Below, in pieces: positions 1-11,830 of a stretch of 64,000 nt of DNA (position 1 is the first letter of the stretch; each line of letters starts with the position of its first letter). Position numbers and translations under genes: made by a program. Where the stretch lies: positions 27,094,001 to 27,158,000 of the forward strand of contig NC_060060.1 in the NCBI RefSeq assembly GCF_020283565.1, given 5' to 3'. The notes under the pieces are model-generated. The model was not told the origin of the DNA and searched no databases. It saw nothing but the letters and a program-made list of their open reading frames with translations. Source of the stretch: Trifolium pratense (taxonomy: Eukaryota; Streptophyta; Magnoliopsida; Fabales; Fabaceae).

Positions 1-560
1 GAAACGTAATTCATATGAAATGAGTGTTAAGTCTCAACTAATTTTCTCAATTGTGACATAGGGAATCAATTCATCTTAGTTAATCTATTCAACTTGACCT
101 AATTGAAATGACAAACACTTAAAAAGTTGAATTTCACCATTCTAGCTAACAGTTCAATCTCATATTGTTGGACGAACTATTACACCTAAAACCTAGTTAT
201 TATGAAATGATTGTTAAGTCACAACCAATTAGACCGAAAGGAATTAAGGAGATCAAACATTCTCAATCTCACTATTCAACTTACCAAGTGGGAATGAGAA
301 ACACTTAAGAATTCAAATTCTAAAATCAAACAATTCAACCTCAACTAGTTAGATTAACTATGACTTAAAAAAACATAGTTCAAATGAAATGACTATTAAG
401 TCTCGACTAATAATGTCAATTGTGTCAACAAAAATAAAAAAATTTAGATCAAACCCTTCAACTTAAAACATAGTTCATATGCAAACTTAACTAATTATAC
501 TTACTTTATTAAGGAATTCAATTTTTCTCAATCAAGTCGTTCAATATCACTTAATTTTGA
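1..560. repeat. Divergent ~185-bp tandem repeat
   Basis: The motif ATGAAATGA followed by TTAAGTC and an AACTAAT-like tail recurs at about 15, 202 and 384, giving periods of about 187 and 182 bp. A partial fourth copy starts near 471. The copies are diverged and the array runs off the left edge of the window. No coding potential is visible. The period is in the range of plant satellite monomers, but only about three copies are present. Confidence 0.5.
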
Positions 561-1600
561 CTAACAATAACTTATGAATTTAAATTTCGACAATTAAGCA
601 TGTCTAGAACAATATCAAAAGTTCATTTAAAAACTTTAGTATTTTTTAATATGAGACGAATTAAATATGAATTTTTTTAATCAAAATATCAAGATAAAAG
701 TAACGAATATTTTGACCTAGAAATCAAATTTTGTGCTCCTTACTTTTGGACAAACTTTTTATAATGCGCTATACATATTTGCAAAATCATCAGAAATATA
801 CATCAACTTTATGACCAAAATTGCATGCATAAACATCTTGTGGGGATCAAAACATGACATTTTCTTATGAAGATGAAAAATTAAATTTAGTAATTTTGTA
901 TCGATAACAAACTTATTTAACTCTGTAAAATATAACGAATCACTAAAAATTAACAATATTACAATAAAATATATAAACATAATAAAAAATTTAACTTTTT
1001 TTACTAAAAAATAAATATTTTTTAATAATTATATGCACTAATGATTAGGTGGTATATGAATATTAATCTTTATAAACTAATAATATTAAAAAAAGTTTGA
1101 AAGGTAATAATATTGAAATATTAAAATCGTAGTTGGATCAATCATATTAATAATTTTAAAAGTTTTTTTGTTTGAATAATTAAAAAAGTTATTAAAATCA
1201 TATTTTAATTTTTAAGAAAATATAAAATACTAAAATAATATTATTTATAAGATATTAGAATAATATTAAAATATTTGAATTTGTTGAAAATCATATATAA
1301 GTTGAAAGATATGATGCATGGTTTGATTTATTGTGGAAGGATACATTTGTCAATATTAAAAAGTAGTGTTTAATATAAAAAACTTAATAAAGAAACAAAA
1401 TCTGCATTAATTTTTTTTTGTTGACAAATCTACATTAATTATTATATTACTTGTTAACCACATCAGCGGTGTACCGGTACACATCCACATAATATGTGTA
1501 CCGAAGAATTCACCTAATGACAATTAACTAGAAATATATGCAAGCCGTACACTTGTCATTTGCCAAAAATCTTGGTAGCGTTTTTTCTCTTAAAAATCTC
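561..1600. other. AT-rich spacer, nothing recognised
   Basis: Very AT-rich sequence with short open frames only and no codon bias. I see no gene, RNA or clear transposon end in it. Confidence 0.5.
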
Positions 1601-1605
1601 ATTTT

Positions 1606-1680
1606 TATAACGTCCGCTATTTAAGTAGCGGATGTTATAATCACCCTCCTACGTAGAATCCGCTACTTAAGTAACAGACG
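1606..1680. repeat. Imperfect palindromes with TCCGCTA/TAGCGGA arms
   Basis: An imperfect palindrome spans 1606-1639 (TCCGCTA ... TAGCGGA at 1613-1632). A second half-site lies at 1658-1678. The same motif pair recurs near 57183-57257 in this window, so this is probably part of a dispersed repeat. Confidence 0.5.
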
Positions 1681-1890
1681 AGGGTATTTTGATAATTTCA
1701 TAAGACGCGCCCAGAATCAATAAGGTGACAAAAGTAAATATCTTCCCAAATAATTTGTTTGCTAGGAACTTATCTAGAACAGTAGCATTGTTTTAGTTCT
1801 TTTACTACAGATCTTTTTGTCTCAACTATTGTTGATGTTCAATGCTTCTGAATCAACGTTTGAATCTGGTTGAAAGACATACCATATTTA

Positions 1891-2268
1891 GGCTCTGTTT
1901 GGAAAGATAAATGAGCTAGTTTATAGCTTATAAGCTAAAAGTTTTATTTGGTAACAGTTTTTAAAAGAGAGCTTATCACTTATTTTATTAGCTTATAGCT
2001 TATTTTTCAAACGCTATATAGTAGCTTATGAGTTCATAACTTATAACTTATCATTTATTTATTTTTTTCAATTTGACCCCTAACATCTTACTTTAAAAAA
2101 ACTAAATATTAATTAAACATATCATTTTTATATCATTTCATACTTATAAACTAGTTCAGCCGCTAATTTTATCAAATACCACAAATTCAATCAGCTAGCT
2201 TATTCGTTATAAGCTAAAAACTAACATATAAACTATCCACTATAAGTTCATCCGCTATAAGCTAGCTC
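1891..2268. mobile_element. Degenerate hAT-like MITE
   Basis: Starts with GGCTCTGTTTGG, a common start for hAT-type MITEs in plants, and is packed with AGCTTATAAGCTAA-type inverted units at both ends. The right end lacks the expected complement of the start and runs into the retroelement primer-binding-site motif at 2265, so it appears truncated there. Confidence 0.45.
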
Positions 2269-2276
2269 TGATACCA
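2265..2276 (-). other. LTR-retrotransposon primer binding site (initiator Met tRNA)
   Basis: On the minus strand this reads TGGTATCAGAGC, the usual plant LTR-element primer binding site complementary to the initiator methionine tRNA. It lies directly downstream (minus strand) of the LTR remnant at 2280-3142. The element interior that should follow is missing. Confidence 0.65.
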
Positions 2277-2279
2277 ATT

Positions 2280-3142
2280 ATAACGCCCCAACTAAATTGT
2301 CTAGAATATTTAGTCGAGACATACATAACTGAAATCTCAATGCATTAAAATTACAGAATAATTTTTTGATAATGTGTAACATCAAGTTACTTACAATATC
2401 TTTTTACATTACGGCGGAAGGGACTAAATTGTCTGGAATATTTAATACACTGCAAGGAAGAACTAATAATATAGTCTTATAGACTATTCAAGCTCAAGCT
2501 TCAAAAATCAGTACTTCTTACCCTTGTTTTACTTAACCTGTTATCTGCAGGGCCTAGTGTCTAACGTGACTTAATAAAATCCTTTCAATGAACGAAACCT
2601 ATGGAATTTTTATTTTTCTTACTTAATATTGTGATGATTGGAAACATAAGATATCTCAATAAGAAACCACATCCAAGCATATTTACTTTCTTTAGCAATA
2701 TTATCAAGCATACACATTGGTTCTATTTGAGAGTTTGGAGGGGATGGAAGAACTTTGCTCGAGGGAGGAGAGGAAAATAAAATAGAAATTTTAAATTTTA
2801 TTTGAGAATATATTCTTGTTTATGATTGATATATTTTTAAATTGAATTTGAAAATTTTATCTAATCGTCCAAAATGTCATCCAAAACAATTTTTGAGTTC
2901 TGTATTTTAAGTTTTTTTTTTTGGTGAAGCACTTTTCGTTATTTTATATCTCCAAGAAAAATAGACTTCAAATTTATTTGATGATTATACTATTTATTTA
3001 TAATTTCTAGTTTGCGATAATTCTATATCTATAATTTTTTGAATATATTATCCGGGCGTCTTCTAGGATGAGAAAGTTAAATAGGTCTCCCAGTCCCATA
3101 ATGGGAAAAAGTTATTTAGAGAGTAGAGACTGGGGTGTTACA
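2280..3142 (-). mobile_element. LTR remnant of an LTR retrotransposon
   Basis: Read on the minus strand it starts TGTAACACCCCAG and ends GGGGCGTTATA, and it is followed after a few bases by a Met-tRNA primer binding site (2265-2276). About 860 bp is a normal LTR length. No gag or pol follows, so only the 5' LTR and PBS of the element survive, apparently cut by or joined to the MITE at 1891-2268. The superfamily cannot be decided. Confidence 0.55.
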
Positions 3143-3423
3143 TTTAAAAATCAATAGGTCAATGCAATTATATAGGCTTGATTATTTTCCTATACCTAAT
3201 AATTATCTGTTGATTGAAACATAAAAAGTTATTTATTACCTAATCAATCAATATAACAAACAAAGCCAATGACATGGAGCATCTCTCGTGACGAAGTTTT
3301 CTTCCTTTTGTTTACTTACCAACCATCAAGTTGTACTATTCAACTAACTCAAGAATTAAAAAAAAAATAGTCTTTGTCAAAAAATTATAATAAAATATAT
3401 TGTAATTCATGCTTGTATTCCGT

Positions 3424-3432
3424 CTATATAAT
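3424..3432 (+). promoter_or_regulatory. Probable TATA box of the 3522 gene
   Basis: CTATATAAT about 95 bp before the ATG at 3522, leaving a normal-length leader of roughly 65 bases. Position and sequence fit a plant TATA box. The transcription start is inferred. Confidence 0.4.
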
Positions 3433-3521
3433 TATTTGCCGTGATCACTAGCTACTCAAAAGAAACACTTCACAAAAAGAAACTCCAGAAAAGTTAAAAC
3501 TCAGCTTTATTTGACTAGAGT

Positions 3522-3806
3522 ATGTCAATTTATGTTCCACCACCATCACTGGATACACCTTCACCTCCAGATCCGACGGTGCCGGGAAAACCTTGGTCAT
3601 GGAGTCCACCTACACAAATATGGCCACCACCTATATCATCGAATGGGTTATCATCTGATGATGATTCTTCTTCTTCATCGTCAACATCAAAATTTGGTAT
3701 TGGTATTGGCGTTGCTGTGGGGGTCTTAGGGTTTATTATTTTGTTCGCGATTTGGTACAAGTATCTTAGAAAGAAAAGTTGTTGTTCATCAAATTCAAAG
3801 TGTTAA
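3522..3806 (+). CDS. Small proline-rich single-pass membrane protein (hypothetical)
   Basis: Encodes 94 aa. Residues 1-40 are rich in Pro (VPPPSLDTPSPPDP, SPPTQIWPPP), then comes an Asp/Ser run (SSDDDSSSSSSTSK). One hydrophobic segment follows (about residues 62-82, FGIGIGVAVGVLGFIILFAI) and then a basic, Cys-containing tail (KYLRKKSCCSSNSKC). There is no cleavable signal peptide, so a type III-like single-pass topology with a short cytosolic basic/Cys tail is likely; the paired Cys could be palmitoylated (inference). A TATA-like box lies upstream at 3424. The composition resembles short plant PERK-like or arabinogalactan-like membrane peptides, but no family is recognised. The compositional order makes a real gene more likely than a chance frame. 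Confidence 0.6.
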   Translation: MSIYVPPPSLDTPSPPDPTVPGKPWSWSPPTQIWPPPISSNGLSSDDDSSSSSSTSKFGIGIGVAVGVLGFIILFAIWYKYLRKKSCCSSNSKC

Positions 3807-4386
3807 TCCTTGGAAGCTATAAACATTTGTATTTCAGTGTGCACTTTTCATTCATTACAAAAGCATACTATGTGTTTGCTAATTAGTGTGTAGAGACGTT
3901 ACTTTGAACTTATAAACATTTTCAAATTTAAAAGTTTGTAGTTTCTGCATTTTTATGCTTATATATTCATGTTTGAGGTAGTAGCACTTTGCTACTCCTC
4001 TTTTTTGGAAAAAAAGAAAAGAATAAATAACCAAAAGATACCTCAGGCTTGGGTTTGGGAACAAAGCTAGATAATCCCTCATCCTAATTATAAATTAATT
4101 TCCAACCTTTTATATATATATATATATATACATACAAGAACCTTATAAATTATTTTAGAATATGTACCAATGAAATATTAATATTTATTTTTTCTATTAC
4201 ACTTTTTGTACCACATAAATTGGATTGGATCAGATTTTTTTAATTAGCCATTCAACATTGAAATGAACCATGAGTAATTTTATCTTTGAATTAGATGAGT
4301 TTTGACTTCAAAATTTATCCAAATTGAACTGCAAATACCGCTATTCTCCATAGTAAAAGAAAGATTTAGAACCGTCAAAAAAATAA
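3807..4386. other. Spacer with a (TA)n microsatellite
   Basis: 3' flank of the small membrane protein gene. A TA dinucleotide run lies near 4111-4130. Otherwise AT-rich with no recognised feature. Confidence 0.5.
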
Positions 4387-5568
4387 GGGTAAATAGGGTT
4401 TTACCCCCTGCAAAATAAGCCAATTTTGCATTACCCCCCTGCAAAAAAAAAACTTGGGATTACCCCCCTGCAATATTAAGATTCTCTCTTTTTACCCCCT
4501 GCTTGACAACTTGGCATAGAATCTTTATTTTTTATGAGATGGCATGCATATGTGGCATTTAATTTTTTTTTAATTTGCACATGTCATTTTTATTATTAAA
4601 TAAACTAAAAATTAAAAAAATAATAATAAATTCTTTTCTAATTTCCCCTTCATCCCTACCACAATAACTTTCATCATTCAACAAGAACAACAACATCAAC
4701 ACCACCAAGAACAACAACAACATCAACAAAATCATCAACACCACCAAGAACAACAACAACATCAACAAAATCATCAACACCACCAAGAACAACAATCCAA
4801 AAAGAACCCAATTTTTTTTTCTTCCAAAAATCAATCTCGGTAAACCCAGAAACATAATCATAAATTTCTTTTGTTCTTCTATTCTCCATCCCTTTGCAAC
4901 AACCCAATTTCTTCCTAACCCAAAAACATAATTCTTCTTCCCAATTCTTCATCCCATCAATTCAATCCCTAACCCATAAATTCAAAAACTCAGTTTCTGC
5001 CTTTATAGGAAATCCGGTTCCTAGTTCCTGCCTTTGTTCTTCATCAATCATTTGTTTCGACGAATTCGGCGAAGTGATTCGGCGGATTTCTAGGTTTTAT
5101 TTTAGAGAAAAAGGATTCTGGGATTCTAAGTTTGTGTTAGAGAAAAAATAATTTTGGGTTTTGAGAAGAAGAATGAGAAGGAGAAAGATTTGAGTTATGG
5201 TACAGGAAAAGATTGTGAGTTTTTTTTTTTTGTTAGAAACAATGGATTAACATATTTTATTTTTAATAATTTTTTTTTTGACACAATATTTTTTATTTTT
5301 TTAATAACTAATTAAGTGGAATTTTTAAAATTTTTGTCACCAATTTATTTAATAATAAAAATGACATGTGCAAATTAAAAAAAATGAAAATGAAATAAAT
5401 GTCACATATGCATGCCACCTCATAAAAAATAAAGATTTTATGCCAAGTTGTCAAGCAGGGGGTAAAAAGAGAGAATCTTCATATTGCAGGGGGTAATCCC
5501 AAGTTTTTTTTTTGCAGGGGGTAATGCAAAATTGGCTTATTTTGCAGGGGGTAAAACCCTATTTACCC
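4387..5568. mobile_element. Non-autonomous Mutator-like element with ~215-bp TIRs
   Basis: Begins GGGTAAATAGGGTTTTACCC at 4387 and ends with its exact complement at 5568. The inverted repeats extend about 215 bp inward (to ~4603 and from ~5340) with only a few differences. Nine bases on each side (AAAAAATAA left, AAAAAAGAA right) match at 8 of 9, consistent with a 9-bp Mutator-type target duplication. The interior (~4604-5339) has no transposase. It holds a 39-bp tandem repeat and a moderately GC-richer stretch (about 4890-5150) open for 85 codons, which might be captured genic sequence. Confidence 0.75.
4696..4797. repeat. 39-bp tandem repeat (CAACACCACCAAGAACAACA unit), ~2.6 copies
   Basis: A 39-bp unit beginning CAACACCACCAAGAACAAC and ending CAACAAAATCAT repeats almost perfectly inside the Mutator-like element. 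Because the unit is a multiple of three, all frames stay open through it, which explains the long low-complexity frames here. Confidence 0.75.
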
Positions 5569-5739
5569 AAAAAAGAAAGATTTAGAATTTGAAAATATAT
5601 ATTTGTGATGAATCCATAATTCTAGGATGTTTATTTTATCTATTAAATCTTTTCTAAATTGCAATTATATCAAAACCATCAAAGTTCACAACATTTCTAG
5701 CTAAGCATCTTCGAAAAACATATTTAGTACTCCCGAGTC

Positions 5740-6370
5740 GCTATGGATTCGATGTTTTTACAAAGCGACAAAATCGTTAACTGTGTGGCCTATCAACTCA
5801 CATCTAATATGAAAAGACAATTGTGTTCAACATCCATCCTTCAACTAGTTGGTTATGCTCGACTTAGCACTTTCCCTCTTTATTCAATATCTTCCTCGGA
5901 GAAACTACCTTAAGTTACCACTCCTAACTTTAGAACAGTGACTTGGGGGGTAATTGTAATGGACTCGCGTCCCAAGACTCGTGCTCTATCTCAATCACGA
6001 AATCACAAAGATCCAATGATGGAAACAAGTATCTGTCCCAATCCAAAGGCTCCTCGTCACCCCAATCCATAATGGTTGCCCTCGTATTACTCCGAATCAT
6101 AACACCTATATATGTGGCTAATAAATGCCTTAACGGCCACAAATCCAATCATTGATGGGACACCATTTGTTATTGTCCCCTCCATCAATGATTAATGACT
6201 CCTCCGCCTATATAAACATCTTCATGATGGGCTAAGGTACACAATTCAAATCTCAAAACTTCTCACGTTCTCATATTGACTTAAATGTTAGAGTATTTGC
6301 AAGTATCACCCGGCCACCAATTTCAACCTTGACGATTCTTTGCTCAACGATACCGATTTTGATCACCCCA
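5740..6370 (+). mobile_element. Probable LTR remnant
   Basis: The stretch containing TATATAAACATCTTCATGAT (about 6211) and then ACTTAAATGTTAGAGTATTTGCAAGTATCACCCGG has the layout of the R/U5 end of plant gypsy LTRs: a TATA-like box, a short leader, and a TTGGAGTGTTTGCAGGT-like terminus. No internal region or second LTR was found, so this is a tentative call. Confidence 0.35.
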
Positions 6371-7356
6371 AATCATAAAATATGAAATGTATTTATGGTT
6401 TTTTGGATATTACGATTTTCATATTGAAGCGTGTATGGAAGATTTTAGTTTGAGTTTGGGGTTGAAGGACGGGATAAGACATATATTGACATACTATAGT
6501 AGTACAAAGGTGTTAAGTACTTAAGTGTGAGTGCATTTTTTCTTATAAAGGTTTTGAGTGATGCCAAAATGATATATTAGAATTGTTAGAATTGATGTAT
6601 CTTGGCCCCATTCCTTTCATTACTAAGTACTAAACACAAATAAAAAATATATGATTTAATTTCGTGAAATTTCATGTTTTAGTGGAGATGTGGATCTGTC
6701 CTAATGCATATTTGATGAAAGGTTACCTGAATTTTTACCAAGTTTTCAAAAAAAAAAAAAATTAGTCTTAATTTTGCGGTTTGTAAGTGGTTGCATCCAC
6801 AAAAAGAAAGTATTACGGATGATAGGGACAAAAAATCCGATGTTGCAAACAAAGTGATTAAGAAAGAATAGGTAGCTAAGGCACGGTTTAATCTGCTCCA
6901 AAACATGTTAACAGTGCCAGGGAATCAGGAATATATCACTTTCGGCCAAAAGTTATTATGCATAAGTCTTTTTCCTTATGCATAGTGCATAATGCAAAAT
7001 AAAAAATAAAAAATAAATTAGACGCGGAAGTGCGCGCGCGTACCGCATAACTCTTGTTACAGGCCGTTGATTTCCATCAGACGGCCAAGAGTATGCAGAT
7101 CCTGATTTCATCAAGACTGTCTGATCAATCAGACGGCCCATATCATCCCCTGTTTTTTTGTTTGTTGCTGCGCAATGGGTCTTCTTGTGGGTCGGGCTTG
7201 TATTCTTTCCTGCTACCTGCACCTCTCCTGCTTACTTTGTGCACCCTTGTGATGTTATTTATTTTTTTATTTATTTTATTTATTATCTAATTTATTTAAT
7301 TTGTTTAATTTAAACCAAAAAATCAAAAAAATGATAAAAACCTAAAAAACAAATTG
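6371..7356. other. Intergenic, nothing recognised
   Basis: No gene-like frame. It contains a short GC-rich patch (around 7020-7160) with the repeated words AGACGGCC and GATCAATCAGACGG, but no structure I can name. Confidence 0.4.
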
Positions 7357-7500
7357 TCCCCGTGAGTTTATCTCAATTGACACGGACATTATAAATTATG
7401 GCTGGGTTCGAAGTTCAAACTCTGTTATTCCCACTTGTTCACTTTAATTCATCTTAAAACTAGGTGAAATTCTAACCAGTCTACTTGAAAAAAAAAATAC
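7357..7500 (+). mobile_element. tRNA-derived SINE
   Basis: A box-A-like stretch (GTGAGTTTATCTCAATTGAC, ~7362) and a box-B-like stretch (GGGTTCGAAGTTC, ~7408) are followed by a typical legume SINE body (CCCACTTGTTCA, AATTCTAACCAGTCTACTTG) and an A-rich tail at about 7487-7500. About 145 bp. Somewhat degenerate. Confidence 0.55.
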
Positions 7501-7659
7501 AGTTTAATAAAATAAGTAAAACACACCAATATGAAAATCTATAAATAATAATAAAAAAATTCCTTTGTAAACACCTTGGAATAAGGGGGTAACCGGTAAC
7601 GGATAAGTGTAGGGGTATGGGGGTAAATCAAATAAATGTATCCAATAAATAGGTTTAAA

Positions 7660-7913
7660 CACGCGTTCTCCGAAGAGAAACCCTAAAAATCAAGATTTGA
7701 ATTTTGAGTTACGAAGGTTGTATCTCTCGATCATCTCCAAACCCTAAATCGTGTGTCTCTCGATCATCTTCAAATTCTTGCAGTTTCACAAATTTGCGTT
7801 CCTCTTCGAAGATTGCAGCGCTAAGTGTTCGAAGATTGACGAAATCTTGTTTTCTTCAAGACAGGGTTCAAACGTGCGACGAATTCGAAAAGCAATTTAT
7901 TCATTTGCCCAGG
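7660..7913 (+). pseudogene. Putative 5' exon of the WDR11-like gene region
   Basis: A 5'-UTR-like start (GAGAAACCCTAAAAATCAAG) is followed by a C/T-rich exon-like segment that ends at a good splice donor (GCCCAG then GTAATAT at 7912-7917). Its final part and following intron (about 7875-8025) are duplicated at 10641-10795, just before the tandem-repeat blocks. It probably was the first exon of the transcription unit whose WD40-type exon is at 11905-12430. That link is positional inference. The 70-codon open frame here shows no recognised domain. Confidence 0.3.
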
Positions 7914-10640
7914 TAATATAATTTTGATCTTTTGATTGTAATTTTGGAAATTCCTTACAAAATATTTTCCCCTTCGATTTATAGTTGGTACATGTTTGTT
8001 GGATTACCAATTTTTTCATTTTTGATTCAAGATGCTTCAATCTTCTGCTTTTGTTTTAATAAAGAACATACCATTTTGTGAGTGAAAAATTTAACTGTGG
8101 TATACAAATCTATGAGATTTTTTGTTTTTGTTGGAAAGAAATATTTTTTCTGCACCATATGAGCCTAAATTTTAAAACAGTTGGAAAGAAATTTTTAAAA
8201 CAGTTGGCGAACAAATTATATTCATTATGTACAAGTTGGATGATAGTTCTTTAATGTGAATTGTCCATCTGATTTGAAATTACTTTTTGTACTTTGAAAT
8301 TATATTCATTATGTACAAGTTGGATGATAGTTGGATGAATATTTTTTTTAATCCAAGATTCTGTAATCGTTGGGATGCCTGGGCTATTTTAAAGAAAAAA
8401 TACATGATGCCCACTTTATTTATAATGTAAAAATTTACAATGCTTTAAATTCATTGTGAGTGTAAATTTGTATTGACAATATAAGGATAGTATCTACTGA
8501 GCTTTTATGACGTGAATGCAATTCAATACTGAGAGATAATATATGAGCCTAAATTTTGAGACTATTGGCTGCTTCCATGAATATTATTTGTTATATAAAC
8601 GGTTGCTAGTATTTGGAAGCCTCATTAACCGTAAAAACATTATGAACACTTTACTCATAATGTAAAGGTTGCATGATGCCTTCAATGCGATATCAATATG
8701 AATTGAATTTGATTCATTCATAATATATGGGATGGATAATTGGGTGCCGATGACCCGAAAGGAACCAATGAATATTATTTGTTGCCAGTATTTGGATGTC
8801 TCATTGACCGTATTAAACATTATGAACTCTTTACTCATAATGTAAAAGTTGTCTGATGCCTTCGATGCCATATTGATATGAATTGAATTTGATTCATTCA
8901 TAATATGAGGGATGGATTATTGGATGCCTGATGACCCGAAAGGAATCAATGAATATTATCTATTTTATAAAATGTTGCTAGCTAGTATTTGGATGCCTCA
9001 TTGACCATAAAAAAAACATGACGAATCCTTTTGTGCTGGATTTTATGTTTATACTTTGTATGTGGCTGCTTTAAAATACAAGATGGCTGCACAATCATAT
9101 AGGACCATTTTCAGTCTGTATTGCTTCGACATTCAAGTAGTTATAACTTTGATAAAACCCTGCTTTCTTTATTAATGAGAATCCGGTGGTAATTTTTGTT
9201 ATGTGAATATTCAGTAATTTGATCTGTTGATTACCGTACTGGACTTTCTGTTCTTTCTGTTTTGTTTGGTTTCGAAGATAACTGGTGAAGTCAAGCAAGA
9301 TGCAGTTCTAAATGGAAAACATTTTTTATACATATAAAATAAAACCATCATAAGTGAAAAATCTACCTGAAAATAATCATTTTTATGATATTGCTATCAT
9401 AATTAATTAGCTACAGTTGAGCTATCAATATGAATATGAATTGAATTTGATTCATTCATAATATAAGGGATGGATTATTGGATGCCGATGACCCGATAGG
9501 AACCAATGAATATTATTTTTGCTAGTATTTGGATGTCTCATTGACCGTAAAAAAACATTATGAACTCTTTACACATAATGTAAAAGTTGTCTATGCCTTT
9601 GATGCGATATTGATATGAATTGAATTTGATTCATTCATAATATGAGGGATGAATTATTGGATGCCTCAATGACCCCAAAGGAATCAATGAATATTATCTA
9701 TTTTATAAAATGTTGCTAGTATTTGGATGCCTCATTGACCATAAAAAAACATTATGAATTCTTTACTCATAATGTAAAAGTTGTCCGATGCCTTCGATGC
9801 GATATTAATATGAATTGAATTTAATTCATTCTTAATATAAGGGATGGATTATTGGATGTCTTGATGACCCGAAAGAAACCAATGAATATTATTTGTTAAA
9901 GTGTTGCTAGTATATTTTTGGATGTCTCATTGACTGTAAAATAAACATTATGAACTCTTTAATCATAATGTTAAAGTTACATGATGCCTTCGTTGCGATA
10001 TTAACATGAATTGAATTTGATTTATTCAAAATATAAGCGATAGAATATTGGATGTCTCGATGACTGGAGAAGAATCAATGAATATTATTTGTTATATAAA
10101 CTGCTGCTAATATTTGGATGCCTCAGTGACCGTAAAAAACATTATGAACTCTTTACTGATAATGTAAAAGTTGTTGGCTGCCTTCGATGCGATATTGATA
10201 TGATTTGAATTTTGATTCATTCAAAATATATGAGATGGATTCGTTGAGATATAATGACCATAAATGCAATCATAGAATGTGTATTTTGCTTTTTTGAGCT
10301 GTTTCAGTAACCATATTGGTTTGCATTGCTCTGTTTATTATTTTGTTAATTATATTTTTTAATGTCATTTGACCTTTTAAAACACCTGTTGGGCCATAGG
10401 TCTACATAAAAAATATAATGCCCAAAATATCTATGTAGCCATCTCAGTAGATGCCACATACATTTCTGCTCCCTCACACTCTTGCCTCTGTAGACCCTTC
10501 ATTTCCTGAAATCAGTGTCCGGCTGATTTACTTGCAAGTTGCAAGTGTGTTTCTGTAACTAAGAGTTATACTTATCTGCATTTGATCACAGTGGGGAACA
10601 AGCACACATTATGTATTCGATGGAAGAGTTAATGCCATCT
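7875..10640 (+). repeat. Segmental tandem duplication, copy 1
   Basis: The exon/intron boundary at 7875-8025 recurs at 10641-10795, and the exon-like segment at 10476-10640 recurs at 11832-11991 (TTCATTTCCTGAAATCAGTG ... TGGAAGAGTTAATGCCATCT). The order shows a head-to-tail duplication with units 7875-10640 and 10641-11991. The second unit is shorter because it holds fewer 190-bp repeats. Confidence 0.7.
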
Positions 10641-11830
10641 CGTGTGCTGAGTTTCGAAAAACAATTTATTCATTTGCTCAGGTAATTGAATTTTGATCTT
10701 TTAATTGTAATTTTGGAATTTCGTTACAAAAGATTTGCTCCTTCGATTTATAATTGGTACATGTTTCAATCTTCTGCTGTTGGAATACCAATTTTTTATG
10801 ACTTGAATGCAATTCTATACTGTGGGATAAAATATGAGCCTAACTTTTGAGAATATTGGCTGCCTTGATGACCCGAAAGGAATCTATGAATATTATTTCT
10901 TATATAAATTGTTGCTAGTATTTGGAAGTCCCATTGACCGTAAAAAAAACATTATGAACTCTTTACTCATAATGTAAAAGTTGCCTGATGCCTTTGATGC
11001 GATATCGATATGAATTGAATTTGATTCATTCATAATATAAGGGATGGATTATTAGATGCCATGATGACCCAAAAACAATCTATGAATATTATTTGCTATA
11101 TGAACTGTTCCTAGTATTTGGAAGCGCCTCATTGACCGTAAAAACATTATGAACACTTCACTCATGATGTAAAATTTGCCAGGTGCCTTCGATGCGATAT
11201 TAATATGAATTGAATTTGACTCATTCATAATATAAGGGATGGATTATTGGATGGCTCAATGACCCGAAAGGAACCAATGAATATTATTTGTTATATATAA
11301 ATTGTTGCTACTATTTGGATGCCTCATTGACCATAAAAAACATTATGAACTCTTTACTCATAATGTAAAAGTTGTCTGATGCCTTCGATACAATATTGAT
11401 ATGAATTTGATTCGTTCATAATATGAGGGATGGATTATTGGATGCATCGATGACCCGAAAGGAATCAACGTATATCATCTGTTTTATAAAATGTTGCTAG
11501 TATTTGGATGCCTTATAGACCATTAAAAAACATTATGAATTCTTTACTCATAATGTAAAAGTTACATGATGCCTTCGATGCGATATTGACATGAATTGAA
11601 TTTGATTTATTCAACATATAAGGGATAGATTATTGAATGTCTCAATGACCGGATAAGAATCAATGAATATTGTTCGTTATATAAACTGCTGCTAATATTT
11701 GGATGCCTTAATGACCATAAAAAACCATTATGAACTCTTTACTTGATAATGTTAAAGTTGTTGGATGGTTTCGATGCGATATTGATATGAATTGAATTTT
11801 GATTCATTCAAAATATATGAGATGGATTCG
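8540..11830. repeat. ~180-200-bp tandem repeat array (about 11-12 copies)
   Basis: A unit containing TATTTGGATGCCTCATTGACC, then ACATTATGAACTCTTTACTC, ATAATGTAAAAGTTG, GATGCCTTCGATGCGATATT and GAATTGAATTTGATTCATTC recurs. Using GATGCGATATT-type words as an anchor, copies fall near 8685, 8865, 9601, 9796, 9993, 10187, 10998, 11187, 11388, 11576 and 11775, a period of about 180-201 bp. Copies differ by point changes and small indels. Much more diverged copies continue at 19360-19912 and 33990-35300, beyond the two large retroelement insertions. Confidence 0.85.

Noticed and set aside
4559..4952. Minus-strand 92-100 codon frames rich in Val/Leu/Asp
   Set aside because: They come from the 39-bp repeat inside the Mutator-like element, which keeps all frames open.
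5930..6155. 70-72 codon overlapping frames on both strands
   Set aside because: They fall in the LTR-like remnant and resemble no protein.
6956..7290. Opposed 78-88 codon frames in the GC-richer patch near 7.1 kb
   Set aside because: No domain or promoter context; probably chance frames raised by higher GC.
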